DNA of 64,000 nt from Antedon bifida (Eukaryota > Echinodermata > Crinoidea > Comatulida > Antedonidae), in assembly GCA_963402885.1 (NCBI GenBank), contig OY727097.1, forward strand, positions 992,001 through 1,056,000. The letters run 5' to 3'. Each line of letters opens with the position of its first letter. Within the stretch, counting starts at the first letter, position 1. Below are positions 11,796 through 24,900 of this stretch, one piece after another. The notes beneath the pieces were generated by a model. It did not search any database. It saw only the letters and a list, made by a program, of their open reading frames with translations, and had not been told where the DNA came from. The translations under genes and the position numbers were made by a program.

Positions 11796-14700
11796 TTACA
11801 ACGGTAATTCAAACTGAACGTCTACAGCGGCTTCTTTTGCTAACTCAACAATTGCTGACAACTTGACGACCTACACAAAACATAATAACAAGATCAATTT
11901 ATTCACAAACAGAAATTATTATAAACATGACATACACTATGTTTAGCCATCTGGAGAGGCCAAATAAGCCTCAAAGAGATTTGAGACTGGTTCCGCCACA
12001 GAGAAAAAGAAAGTCTGAAGTTTAGATTGAGCTTTATAGACAGAAACATACAGGAGTTAAAGACAATAGATATAATACACAGAGATAAAGTACACAATAC
12101 ATACAATATTACAATTTGTATGCAGTATTATTCTAAATAACATTGTTTTAAATTGTTTAACACGCCTAACCAAGTTTCTCTTCAATTAAGTTTATCCTCA
12201 TGGTTGATCTTCTCTGTGCCTTCGACAACCATGAGTGGTTTCTTTTACTAAAGCTCTGTCTACACACTAAACTTTATGTGACAAAACAAATGTGATGTGC
12301 CCATATATGGATATGATGATGTCATGTCACTACCATATTTAAGCATAGCACTACCAAATTTGGGCACATCACACTTTTTTTTGTCAAACTAGTGTTGATA
12401 GTGTAGACAGAGCTTGATTCAAGTGCAAGATGTCTAGGCCTTATGTAACTCACCATTTTAGCTGCCTCATCAAGATCATTACAGGCAATAATTCTCATAT
12501 CACTTGCTGCTATTAGTGCTTTAGCATCTTCAACCTGTGTTCCTATATAAATACAATAAACACACTTAAAAGTAGCACCGAACAAAAGTATTAGCTAGCG
12601 CCAAACAGAATGGCTTTCAAGAAGATACATAGACCCCAACAGCAGGCTAAGGGAAATTTATCCCATCTATGTAATTACAGTACCACAAGGGAAATTCTTA
12701 AATATTATATTGATTTCAGTATATCATCTTCTAAATGATATCTCGTTTAGTATTCAAATTGTGTTTTTTTTTTTAAATGTTCTATTGGTTTATTAAATGT
12801 TACCAAATCAAGATAGTGTTATATTAATGAATAATTAAGTAAATGACTTACTTACCTTGTAACCTACATACAATTGGTATTTTAAGACTAAGATCACTGG
12901 CAGCTGCTATGATACCTTGAGCAATCACATCACATCGCATAATGCCACCAAATATGTTAACCAATATTGCATTCACCTTCAAAAGAAACTCATTTAATAA
13001 ATATGGTAGTTCTATAACATTATCATGTCCATATAAGGGCACATCACATTTTTTTTCACATAAAATTTGATAGTGAACATGCAAACAAGGCAAGCTGTAC
13101 ATGAGAACATATTCTAGCTCATCATTTTGTTTTTTACAAGGTATTTTGGCTAACAATAAATATAGTCATGGTGATAGATCGTGCCTTACATTTGGATCTG
13201 ATGTGATGAGTTTAAAAGCCTCTTTTACTTGGTCTTTAGTTGCACCTCCTCCAACATCTAAGAAGTTAGCCGGTGAACCTTTGTTAAGTTTTATAATATC
13301 CATAGTAGACATAGCCAAACCAGCACCATTCACTGAAAATAGGCAGTTCATACTTAGTTAGGCAGATGTTGAGGAGTTTAGTCTATTAACCAGGGGAGGA
13401 ATTATTTTAAGTTTTAGCTTGCATCCATCCATTCATCTTTTTATTTCTGAATACTATGATCACATAATAAACCCATAGCAAATCTTAAAGCTTAATTTAA
13501 GAAATCATTGTTCAGATAAAAAAAAAAAAAGTTGAAATTGTACAATATTACAGAAAAAATGTATATAGTAAAAACAAGAAGGCATTCCGCTGTATATGCA
13601 TTTTGAACACAATATAAATGAGACATTTTAGCCGACACTTACCTAGACAACCTATTGTTCCATCAAGTTGAATATAGTTCAGATTTGATTTTGATGCTTC
13701 TACTTCACGTGGGTCTTCTTGAGTGTTGTCTCTCAATTTATGAATATCTTTTTGTCTGTATGACGCATTGTCATCAAAGTTGATTTTACAGTCCATGCAT
13801 ATAACTGAAAAAAAAAAAACATTTTTCAATTTATAATCAAATTAGATCATATCAGAAAAGAGATCATACATTCATACTATACAGAAACAATGCTTAGTAA
13901 AACAAATATGGGAATCTTGTGGTCAGTGGGACCAATTGTAATTATTTTATAATATGTACAGTAGTAATTCAATTGAAACCTACCTTTGCCTGTATTATCC
14001 TCGGCAAGTGGGTTAATCTCCAACATTGTTGCATCATATTTTATGAGAAGATTATACAGCTTAATAAAGGTATCAGCAGCCTGCAAACAAATCAGGTGTT
14101 ATTTCACAATCCCAAAATACAATTTCATAGCAGTGTAAAGCTCTGTTCACACTATCAAACTAGTTTGACAAACAAAGTGTGATGTGCCCAAATATGATAG
14201 TGATATACCCAAATATAGTAGTGATATGATATCATCATGTCCATGGGCACAATTTTTAATAAAGTATGATAGTGTAAACAGAGCTTTTTAGTATGTTTTA
14301 AGTATTTTATCAATTGTAAGAAAAGTTTTAGAACAACTGCTGAATTTCAGTCCAATAATAACATTTATACATTACAACAACATACTTACATCTTCAATAC
14401 ATGCTCCTGAAAAACCTATTCTTTTTGCTACATCTATTGCTACTTCTTTTGATAAACCTAGGAATAATACAAGAATGCCAAGTGTTACATTCTACCTTAC
14501 AATTCCATTGGAATGACTCTAATCTCAAATCATTTACTAAATCAGCAGAATTCAGAGAGGGATGAAAACATAGCTTAATATCTGATTGAATGCATTAGTA
14601 AATAGATGTAACAGCCTACCTTCATTGATATCAATTCCTTGTTTAACAATAGAATCTGGACTTTCTTGAGCTATTTCTTCAATATTAACTCCTCCCTCTG

Positions 14701-17700
14701 AACTTGCAATAATTACGGGACCCTGCAATATCAATAGATATACTAACATGTTAACACAATTTTTATTTTTTTTTTATTTTTATTACAGTTACAGCTAGAA
14801 TATTAAATGCAGATTCACATTTATTAGAAAATAGAAGATCTTGAAAACATATTTATAAATAGATAGGAATAATGTTCTGTAATAATATGTATGAATGTAG
14901 TCTGTATACAATCAAACATAGGAACTCAACATTTACAACTCAAACTTACCATATATGACATACCTAATGTTAATAGGTGTGAATGTAGTCTTAGTTTGTA
15001 CATACTTACCATATATGACCTATCTAATGTTAGTAGGTGTGAATGTAGTCTTAGTTTGTACATACTTACCATATATGACATACCTAATGTTAATAGGTGT
15101 GAATGTAGTCTTAGTTTGTACATACTTACCATATATGACATACCTAATGTTAGTAGGTGTGAATGTAGTCTTAGTTTGTACATACTTACCATATATGACC
15201 TATCTAATGTTAGTAGGTGTGAATGTAGTCTTAGTTTGTACATACTTACCATATATGACATACCTAATGTTAGTAGGTGTGAATGTAGTCTTAGTTTGTA
15301 CATACCTACCATATATGACATACCTAATGTTAGTAGGTGTGAATGTAGTCTTAGTTTGTACATACTTACCATATATGACCTATCTAATGTTAATAGGTGT
15401 GAATGTAGTCTTAGTTTGTACATACTTACCATATATGACCTATCTAATGTTAGTAGGTGTGAATGTAGTCTTAGTTTGTACATACTTACCATATATGACC
15501 TATCTAATGTTAGTAGGTGTGAATGTAGTCTTAGTTTGTACATACTTACCATATATGACATACCTAATGTTAATAGGTGTGAATGTAGTCTTAGTTTGTA
15601 CATACTTACCATATATGACATACCTAATGTTAGTAGGTGTGAATGTAGTCTTAGTTTGTACATACTTACCATATATGACCTATCTAATGTTAGTAGGTGT
15701 GAATGTAGTCTTAGTTTGTACATACTTACCATATATGACATACCTAATGTTAGTAGGTGTGAATGTAGTCTTAGTTTGTACATACCTACCATATATGACA
15801 TACCTAATGTTAGTAGGTGTGAATGTAGTCTTAGTTTGTACATACTTACCATATATGACCTATCTAATGTTAATAGGTGTGAATGTAGTCTTAGTTTGTA
15901 CATACTTACCATATATGACCTATCTAATGTTAGTAGGTGTGAATGTAGTCTTAGTTTGTACATACTTACCATATATGACCTATCTAATGTTAGTAGGTGT
16001 GAATGTAGTCTTAGTTTGTACATACTTACCATATATGACCTATCTAATGTTAGTAGGTGTGAATGTAGTCTTAGTTTGTACATACTTACCATATATGACC
16101 TATCTAATGTTAGTAGGTGTGAATGTAGTCTTAGTTTGTACATACTTACCATATATGACCTATCTAATGTTAGTAGGTGTGAATGTAGTCTTAGTTTGTA
16201 CATACTTACCATATATGACCTATCTAATGTTATTGCAAAGTAATATTCACGTCTTGAATACATTCGTTCACACACTAAAACCTGAAATAACAAATAAACT
16301 CATATTAGCTAGTATCACTGTAGATGAATTATTTAGATACAGAAATTATACAGAGATTTACTACTTATTAAGCTTTTTAATAACTTACAGAATTACATGG
16401 TCTGCCAATAGCTCCGGTTTGCTTTGTTATTAACTTGTTTCCAATCATCTGAGATGCTAATTCACGTACTTCTGTTGGTCTACACAAAGATTATTTAATA
16501 ATAATATTTAACAATAACATCTTCAAAATATTTCTTAAAACTTTATTACAGTTGGGAAATATAAATCCCTATTGGAGTTAATTTTGTATTTCCAGAAATA
16601 CAAAATGATTCATTGTTGTAGTATTGATTAATAAAATGTTGTATAGGTATTATGATCAAAAACACATACGAGAAAGCCAATTTAACACCTCCTTTAAGAC
16701 CACTCTCAAAGTAACCTTTGCCCCTTCCACCAGCCAGTACTTGTGCTTTGACCACTACATCATTCCCTCCTGTCAAAAATATTTTTAAAAATGTATACAT
16801 AAAGTAGCAGGTATCTTAAATAATGTTACAGTTATATATTTATACATTATCATTTATACCTATGCCCCTCCTTAAGATCTGTCTAACACTATCAAACTAG
16901 TTTGCAAAAAAAGTGTGATAAAGTTTGATAGACCTTTAGTAGAGTATCTCTGAAATTGAACATTTATCTTTATCAACATGATTTTGAGACCAAACATCGC
17001 AAACCTTCTTACCAAGATCTGATGCTGCTTGAAATGCCTCATCTGGTGTCATAGCAACTTTTGCCCCAGGAATTGAGACACCTGCTTCTTGCAGTAGATT
17101 GAAACTTAGGTACTCATGAAGAGATAAATGTCTACGTTGTTGTTGTCCACACAGAAACCCATTACCAATGGCTGCAGCGACCTAAACCCAAGCAAAATAT
17201 ACAAACGATATAAATTAAATTTCAATTGAATGATTACTCAACAAGAATATGTTTGGTCTATCCCTAGTCTGCTTTCTAATATTATTATTAAAATTAATTT
17301 TAAATAATTGCACTTTTTTTTGTTATTAATATATAATAATAATAATAATTAATATTATTTAATATAATAAATAAATTATTATAATTAAATAAAAATATAA
17401 AATAGATATAGGCCAATTTGTGCACTCTCGTATCATCACTATTTCAATAAATAGAATTTGAGTCTACCTAATACTGGCTGGTTGTTGCGGGTCCAATGTG
17501 CACTTTCTTATGTCATATGACAGGCTAGGCCTAGGCCTCCCGGCCTCCCTACACACTTTCTACTTCTCGCGACCGGGCCGAATCCCGTTGTCAGCGAGCT
17601 ACGATTTGCGGTCATATTAATTTAGGCTAGTAGGACTAGGCCTAGACACAATTTTCACTAAATTTTGTAAAAATAAAATGCAAAAACATTTCCAAAATAA

Positions 17701-17800
17701 TCCTATAACCAGTAAACCATAATCCTACCTTTGTATGATGCTGTAATCCTTGTTTTGCAGCAATCAATCTGCTCCCGAGTCGACATATTGAAGAAGCCAT
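11796..17800 (-). CDS. SUCLA2: succinyl-CoA synthetase, ADP-forming, beta subunit, mitochondrial
   Basis: TCA-cycle enzyme of the mitochondrial matrix: succinyl-CoA + ADP + Pi to succinate + ATP, as a dimer with SUCLG1. Exons (5' to 3'): 17800-17729, 17181-17013, 16769-16670, 16479-16389, 16281-16210, 14722-14620, 14457-14390, 14080-13984, 13804-13643, 13332-13190, 12976-12856, 12542-12454, 11870-11796; 1362 nt, 453 residues, close to human SUCLA2 at about 463. All phases agree. The N-terminus ([16 protein letters not shown]) looks like a mitochondrial presequence. Family hallmarks: [39 protein letters not shown] (ATP-grasp), [22 protein letters not shown] (metal site), [25 protein letters not shown] (CoA-ligase domain). 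It matches SUCLA2 better than the GTP-specific SUCLG2. Exon 5 ends in a 22-copy array that repeats its own splice donor. Minor change: Asn-Ser precedes VLVCER where human has Asn-Gln. Confidence 0.97.
12250..12416. mobile_element. palindromic MITE, family A copy 6
   Basis: Left agctctgtctacacac, right gatagtgtagacagagctt; last intron of SUCLA2. Confidence 0.88.
12998..13078. mobile_element. family A MITE remnant
   Basis: Only the half with catgtccatataagggcac and cataaaatttgatagtg remains; SUCLA2 intron. Confidence 0.6.
14136..14287. mobile_element. palindromic MITE, family A copy 8
   Basis: Left agctctgttcacactatc, right gatagtgtaaacagagctt; SUCLA2 intron. Confidence 0.88.
14944..16233. 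repeat. 60-bp minisatellite, 22 copies, containing SUCLA2 exon 5 end and its 5' splice site
   Basis: Period exactly 60 bp. On the minus strand each unit holds the last 21 exon bases (ending TCATATATG) and the donor GTAAGTATG plus 30 more intron bases. All 22 copies keep a canonical GT: 20 read GTAAGT and two (near 15301 and 15781) read GTAGGT. Unit variants: LDRSYM type versus LGMSYM type at the exon part, plus an a/g change. The unit is a multiple of three and stop-free in the SUCLA2 frame and in others, which explains the very long open frames on both strands here. Confidence 0.97.
15061..16020. repeat. 480-bp higher-order duplication inside the 60-bp array
   Basis: The order of unit variants in 15061-15540 (eight units) recurs identically in 15541-16020, including the rare cctacc unit at the fifth place. 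Three or more identical units follow. This indicates a recent segmental duplication of eight units. Confidence 0.9.
16875..16938. mobile_element. family A MITE, internally deleted
   Basis: Left agatctgtctaacactatc followed almost directly by aaagtttgatagacctt; the core is missing. SUCLA2 intron. Confidence 0.65.
17270..17410. repeat. AT-only low-complexity stretch in SUCLA2 intron 1
   Basis: Runs of attatt, taataa and aaataaa with almost no G or C; no coding or structural signal. Confidence 0.7.
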
Positions 17801-18926
17801 TTTGAATGTTAAGAATGTTTTATCCTGATTCTATAACTTTTACAATTTTAACAGTTTATTTCAGCTAATAAAAAAAGATAATACTGTAGCTATATAAAAA
17901 TAAATCTATTAACATTTTCAAGTTTAATGAGTTGTGTAATCAATATTAGAAATACAATTCAGAACAATAAATAATTTATAATTTTAAAGCTAGTTTAAAC
18001 TTTCAACTCTATGTTTATTTCCGGTCGCCAATTACAAATTCCAGGTACCGAAATTAATTGTCTTCGACTTCTTTTTGTCATGTAAATAAGCAGATTTCAT
18101 CGGTATTCTTAGTTGTATGAGGTAGATAGGTATTCTATTAAAAACTATGAATTTTAAGATTTAAAAAATAATGTGTCTGTGAAATTTGGGCCTATTTTTA
18201 GGTTGAGGCCCACGTTGACAATTTTGTTGTTGACTGTCACATCAGCTCTCAGCTCAGACATTCTCTGTAGACTGTCAAAAATGATGAATTGATGTAGGCC
18301 TAGGCCTAGTAGGCTAGACCAGCAGGGGAGGGCTAATATATTTAGGCCTACTTGTAGCCAGGAAGACAATAGTCGACCTATTGGTTTTGAAAATATGAAA
18401 ATTATAAATACTGATATGATTTATGAAAATTAAATAAAAATAAATTTCATTTTAATGATTTTTAAATAATTCAATCCATTACACTACAGTTACAGTATTA
18501 GTAAGTATTATAGGCTATATTAAGGCCTCTTCCTATATATTTATCATGCCATGGCAATACTCATTCATTGGGTTCATTTTTTTTAAATTTTCATCTTTTT
18601 AAAAATTTCCAATGCCTTGCCATGGCCCATGTTCTTTATAAATAGGCTCATTCTGTTGATATGAAATCCAGTTACTGAGAATGTTCTTATACTGTATTGG
18701 CAATATGTAAATATAATAATACTAATTTCTCTAATGATTATTTAATTTATTGATTATTTATGATGCTTTTCTATTGTTTCCTTTTAAGGAAGTGTACTTG
18801 TTATCTACCATTGTAAACATATTGTTGAATCAGTATTGTAATACAAACACATTTTTTTTTTTCAGATGATTGCCAGAAATTGGTTTTAATCTTGTGTTTT
18901 TCAATCATGAGGTAGAAACAAAAACC
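17801..18926. promoter_or_regulatory. divergent SUCLA2 / PPP2R3A intergenic region
   Basis: The two genes start back to back about 1.1 kb apart. At 18017-18026 atttccggtc reads GACCGGAAAT on the minus strand, an ETS/GABP-like core, beside a CCAAT at 18028-18032. Both fit a housekeeping promoter for SUCLA2. The SUCLA2 start is in AAAATGGCTTC, similar to a YY1 site. The PPP2R3A 5' UTR exon was not located: an acceptor (tttttttttcag) ends at 18864, so an upstream exon exists here or an alternative longer first exon is used. Confidence 0.5.
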
Positions 18927-21900
18927 ATGGGAAAATTAAAACCACATCTACGTCTAAAAATCGATGAACTATTTCTAAGGTGGTTGAGTGAAACAGACAC
19001 GCAAGAAATCTTGCGTGAAAACTTATCACTCATCAAAAAGGGAGAAAACATAGACTACACTCCGTCGTCAGCATTCCAGTATAAAAGCCATGGTAGCCCT
19101 GCATCACCCTTGCTCAGGGTCTCATCACCAACAACTCCTCCTTGTTCACCAATTCCAAACAGTACTCCAAGTCCTCGAAGCCCTCGGAGACGAAGCACTA
19201 ACAAACTGTCAACATCATTATCCAAGTCACTGACTGCTAAGGTAAACTACACATTGTATTACTATTAATTCTAGTACAGTAATAGCCTAACATGATGTTG
19301 AAACTAATACTTATTTTATGTATTTGAAAAATAATTGTACTGTTTACATCCAATCTTGTGATCTCCACTAAGATTACTAGCTGCATTATGGGAGTATGTT
19401 TCCATATGTGATGCAAAAATGACCGGGGTAATAGTGTTCAGACGCGCTTAGACTGAGGTTTCACAACATTAGGCGCTATATAAATCCAGGATATTATTAT
19501 TATTAATAAGACAAAATAAAATGAGTTCACCATAGAAAATATTAAAACAGTAGTTTTTGACTTTTAAGTGTTATAATTTTAAATTGGATAGCAGGAAATT
19601 ATAGCAGAAGAATTGTAACCCCTAACATAATGATAGAACAATCCAAAATGTTTGACCAATCATCAGACAGTATTCAATGACTTCATTCAGTACAACTAAT
19701 GTAATACTAATATAGTAATAGCTCATTTTATTTAATCATATTTAAATACACAGGAATTTATATTAATTATTACTTCAACCATTGATAGTTTATTTGCCAC
19801 TATAGATGTTGCATATTCTGGTATTCTGGTAAAGTACAAAAAAACAATGGAATTCTCTAAGCTTCTTAATTAAGCTTAAGTTAACTTAAGCATCTAATGA
19901 TTGTTGAGTTACTTGCATTCGTTGATATAAATAAGATATTAAGTTTCGTGCTAAGTGCTAAGATTAAACTTGCTTCATCTTTTCAGGCTTGACCCTAAAG
20001 AGTTTGATATTGCTCTTTAATTGGTATGATAGGAATTTTACTAGCTTGCAGGCATGTTCTAATCTAGCTCAAATTCCTCAGGCAGCGGTCTTACTTTAAA
20101 ACAGTTTATATTTATCACCTGCCACAATATTAAACACATAAACAACGAGTAAATCATTTATTATAAAAGATGTTCTGTTTATGCTTTCTGTTTAAATAAA
20201 AGATATTTTACATTTTTAGGATTTCAAGAGAAGTGATATTTGATAATGTAATCCCATGCTCCATACCCTACAAATTTAATTAATGCTAAATTTTGACTCA
20301 AAATCCATTAATAATGCAATCTGAGTATAATCCCACCACTTAATTATTTTCTCTAAATTTGATACTCAGGTCTCCCTCTGGTCCCCCTACTTGATCATAT
20401 GGAATTTTTTTTTTCTTTTCAATAGATTATTTTTAATAAACTAAATAGAACAATTGTTTGCAGTTACTGGAAAAAACAGTCACTGCAACAGTTTGTTTGT
20501 TCTCACATAAATAGTTAAATAAACTTTCAAATATGTTGTTTCCTGTTTCTATGGAGACAACTTTCAATTACAGTATTTGTCATGTGACCCAAAAAGTTGA
20601 TTGAAGTCAAAGTGATTAACATTCTTACTTATTTACCCCATACTGTACTGCCCTGATTTACGAAAGGGCATTATCTCAATTTTTTTCAAAATTGAGATTT
20701 TTGTCTTACATGACTTTTGAGGGTATAATCTATCATTTAAACTTAACAGCTACTAAAAATGTTTTCTATAAATATTAAAAATATTTAAAAAATTAAAATC
20801 AGCTTGGGCATTATCTTTATTCATACCTACAAAAAATAAAAGCATTATCTTAAAAAAACAATACACAACAGGAAATGATCGCTTGACTGCACACTGAAGC
20901 AGTAACAATTATCCAATCAGAGGTTGACTTTATGCATGCTAATTACCACGCTCAAACTATGTTTGTAGATGTTAACTAAAATAAATTGAATCTTTTAATC
21001 AAAATATTGTATTTGACAACACTAACATAAATTTATGTGGATACCAAACTAAAATGGAAAAACATGACTACAAAGAACATTTTCAAGTGCCTATTGAATG
21101 AGTAAGCCTAAGTTTATTACTTTTTATTACTTATGTCTTCGTTATTATCCTTGAAAATGTTGAAAATGTAAAAAAAAGTCCAATGGTCATTTGTAGTGTT
21201 TTCCAATTGATATTTAAATCAATGTCAAGCAACTTTTGTTATAAAACAATGGCATTGGGAAATTTGTATTTTAGTCTTTTGAATTACATTTTGATTGAAT
21301 AGAGCTTTTTGGGTGTGGCTGTAAGCAAGCGTAGTCATTACATTGAATTCCATTTAAAGAAGTACTATTTTAAAAAGTTGAAACAAAATTAAACCGGAAA
21401 TGTGAATATATGGATACCAGTTATATGTCTAGAGAGTTTTTAAAGAAAAACAGGAATTCCACAAATTAAAAAAGACAACATAATAAAGAAATTGATTCCA
21501 CAAACAGAAAACTTTTGGAAAAATCGACCAACTTCAAACGTACGCAATCTGTTAGAAAACGAATAAATATATCAAATACAAAACTTGTAAATATAATGCA
21601 TAAAGCAATAATCTGTATCAAGAGAGAAAATGCGATAAAATCACTGTACATCGAGTTTTTATAAATGGTTTTTTTATTTTTTTGTCATCAAATTTCATGA
21701 AATCCTTCCAAAGCGAGTACCACAATCCCGCCCCCCTAAACCCATCCCCACCCCAACAAACACCCTCCCCACCCCTCGCCCAACGGCCACATGTTACTCA
21801 CTCTCCTTAACTTTAACCTATCCCTAATGCAACATATTTGTCTTGTGCTATTAGATGTTTTGTAGTGTACATTCTATGTAAATATAGAGATAATGCCTTT

Positions 21901-24900
21901 TGTTAAATTATCTATTGTTATTAGTTAGTATGAATAATTTACAAGAAGGAATTATCTCAATTTTGACCCCCTAAAAAATAAATTATTAAAATAAAATTCA
22001 TGTTACATATTTTCTATATATGTACTAATACCTATTATAACTGAAAAACCATTAATTTGTCTAGATTTTTAAAGATAAACTCAAACACGTTTTGCTTATT
22101 TACTCAAAACTACATTTTTTGAGATAATGCCCTTTCGTAAATCAGGGCAGTGTACTGGTCATCATCTACACTCAATTAGCCTCAAATAGTAATAATATTA
22201 ATCACTGAACATTACTAATAAGTAATATTGACCCTTTTTATTACAATTTATTAAAATAAATTAACACATTTCCAATTCTGTCTAATTTATTTTCCATTCA
22301 TTTAGTACTTAAATTCTTTTGATCAAAATATTGTTAAGCAGAATTTCTGGTGATAATTTAATGACATAATAAAGATAATAACAATAATTTGATATCATGT
22401 GATATTAGATAATTGACTGTCTGTCACTGTTATTATTTGATAAATTAGGCTACCACATGCGGAGACAACTGTTAGTTAAAATCTATTAATGACCCGATTT
22501 TAAATAGACTATGAAATGAAAGATGATGATGTTACAAATCGTAACCAGATCTAATCACCGACTTCTGTCATAGGCCTCTCATCAGGCTTGCTTCCTTATA
22601 AGGGCATGCCATCTAGGCCTATACTGTAGCTTCAGCAAGCAGAGTGGATCAGTCCAAATGGTAGATGGAAGGCCATTCAGATCTTATGAATCAAGTGAAA
22701 CAGCTGGTACATGGGGCCTACGAAGAGGCATACTGTAGTATTACAGGGAGGACATACTTCAATCATTGATAGTTTTTGTTTTTTTTATTGTTGTTGAATC
22801 AAAGGCGAACTTTGCATTATATTGATGGTGACTATTGGGTATTGCATATCAATTAACTGTTAGCAACAATGTTTCTAATTTTCAAGAGAAGCGGCGACGA
22901 TTTTGTTGATGGTCAAATTTTTCTGCAATAGAAAGCTTTTTAATTGATTTGATGTCATCCGTAATGATTGATGTTTTTATTTGTGGTTTTGTACCATGTT
23001 GGACTCCAATCCAGGATGTGATTTGTCATGTATGTAAGGTGATGAAATGATTGACACGTGGTGTGACTGTTTAGAGGCTAAGGAATCAGCAATCAATGTT
23101 GCAAACACTGTTTATTAGTTGCATGAACTCTTCCAATACAAACACTAAATGTAGCTGTTACTCAAAGAACTTTAAATATTGTTTGCAGGCATTTTGTGTC
23201 AAAAACTAAAGCCCACGTTGTGTTTTATGTTTCAATTTAGTCTTACACATCGTTATTGCATTTAAACTAAATGTACCAACGTCATTATGCATTTTAATAC
23301 CCTACAAACATGTTATCAACTACATTGCTGATATTCTTATGGAATTTTAAAGTTTTTGAATTTGTTTTGTCAGTAAAATTGTTTCAATTTCTTAATTGTG
23401 GTTTTTGCTGCAACTGGACTATTAGTTATTGAACAATAAATCATTGTTTTCAACGCGTAATTGTGGTGTTTTGTAAATGCCAGCCATTCTTAATATGCAG
23501 ACATGTCCTCCTCAACCAGCACCGTATCACCTTGTATATTCATCCCGCAACATTAACGAGAGTTTCTTCATCGATCAACGACCGGTTCGTATTGTACACC
23601 ATTTTCATAAGATTTGTCCGTTCCAGAAGCAAGACGCGTCAGGCAAGCCGTGCGACGCCGTTCATTTCGGATTCTGTTCTGATGTTTTTACTTCCAAAGA
23701 TTTAATTCTGGATGTTAATCAAAATTGTATCATTAGTAAATCTAATAACAATATCAAGGTAGGCATTTATCAAGTTTATGATCATGACAGCTTGGATGTA
23801 GCTAGAGAAATTTAGGGGTGGGTGCCACAATTTAAAATATAAATAAATAAGCTTTCAGTAAGACTTTGAATAGGTCTCCACCCACACAGTAGTTACATAC
23901 TTACATGAGTTTAAATTAGTTTATTTTTTTCTATTAATTATTAAAGCACAGTGTACTCTTTATTTGGCAAAATATATATAGTACTTGCTTTGTTTGTTTG
24001 TTAGCACGATAGCGCCTACAATGTTATCATTCTATATAAATAGGTATACAGTACTTACAGAACATGCCTATTGAAATTCAAGAAAAACGGTTCAACAATA
24101 ACTTCACAAATCACAAAAAGAAAAGTTTGTATTATTTTACAGTAACATGGCCCAAAATATGGCAATATACTGTAATTACTTACTGTATACAATTCACTCA
24201 GTTTCTGTTCAATTATAAAAGTTTTTCAAAGCAAACTACTTCATTAATGTATCATCACATGTTTTGATGCGATGAGTAATGTTATGAAATTGTCATGTAT
24301 GTAAGAAGCCTTACAACAGACAAGTTCTAACTCATTAAATATTTATCAAAGAATTCCTCGTGTGATTTGGAATGTTGCTCTCCTCAACATCACAAAGTAT
24401 GATAGTTAAGTTGTGATAAAAATTACTACATTTTAGAACATTTTTGTTTTTCTTGATTTGTTTTTAAACATTTTGATTATCATTAATATTATTAATAGGT
24501 AATTGATTAAAAAATTGACATGAATTTTTGTATATGGTTTTTGTCTTCTCTTGTATTTGTAATTAAATCTTAATATAAAAAAGATGGTTATAATAATTAT
24601 GTCTTTGTATGTATGATAAAAACGTGGTAAGTCACCAGGCATTACTTTGTGTACATGAACTAATGTTGTATTTTATAAGTTGAAACTTTAAAAAAGATGG
24701 TATAATTAGTTCCATGTAGTGACTTAATGGATGATTACAAGGTAAGCCACCAGGGCTGACTTATGTGTACATGTGGGATTTGGAGGTCAACAAACTTTAC
24801 AAGGGTTTTATTCCCAGTGGGATCCTATCTGGTGCAATAAGTACCATCCTTCAAAACTTTCAAGAAAGTTAGTGGACAATTAAATGTTCTATCCAAATTC

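Larger units (their letters stand above)
19242..23500. other. PPP2R3A intron 1: retroposon tail and TIR element, no gene
   Basis: Holds an L2-like retroposon 3' tail (about 19435-19510) and a 1.5-kb inverted-repeat element (20648-22150). Otherwise AT-rich with no supported coding sequence. Confidence 0.6.

Noticed and set aside
14944..16233. CRISPR-like array
   Set aside because: Units are contiguous and nearly identical with no unique spacers, and the genome is eukaryotic with introns.
14891..16433. Plus-strand frames of 450 and 492 codons
   Set aside because: They are products of the 60-bp period being a multiple of three with no stops; the real coding strand is minus (SUCLA2 exon 5).
18154..18369. 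71-codon minus-strand frame upstream of SUCLA2
   Set aside because: No recognisable domain and no start context; lies in the divergent promoter region.
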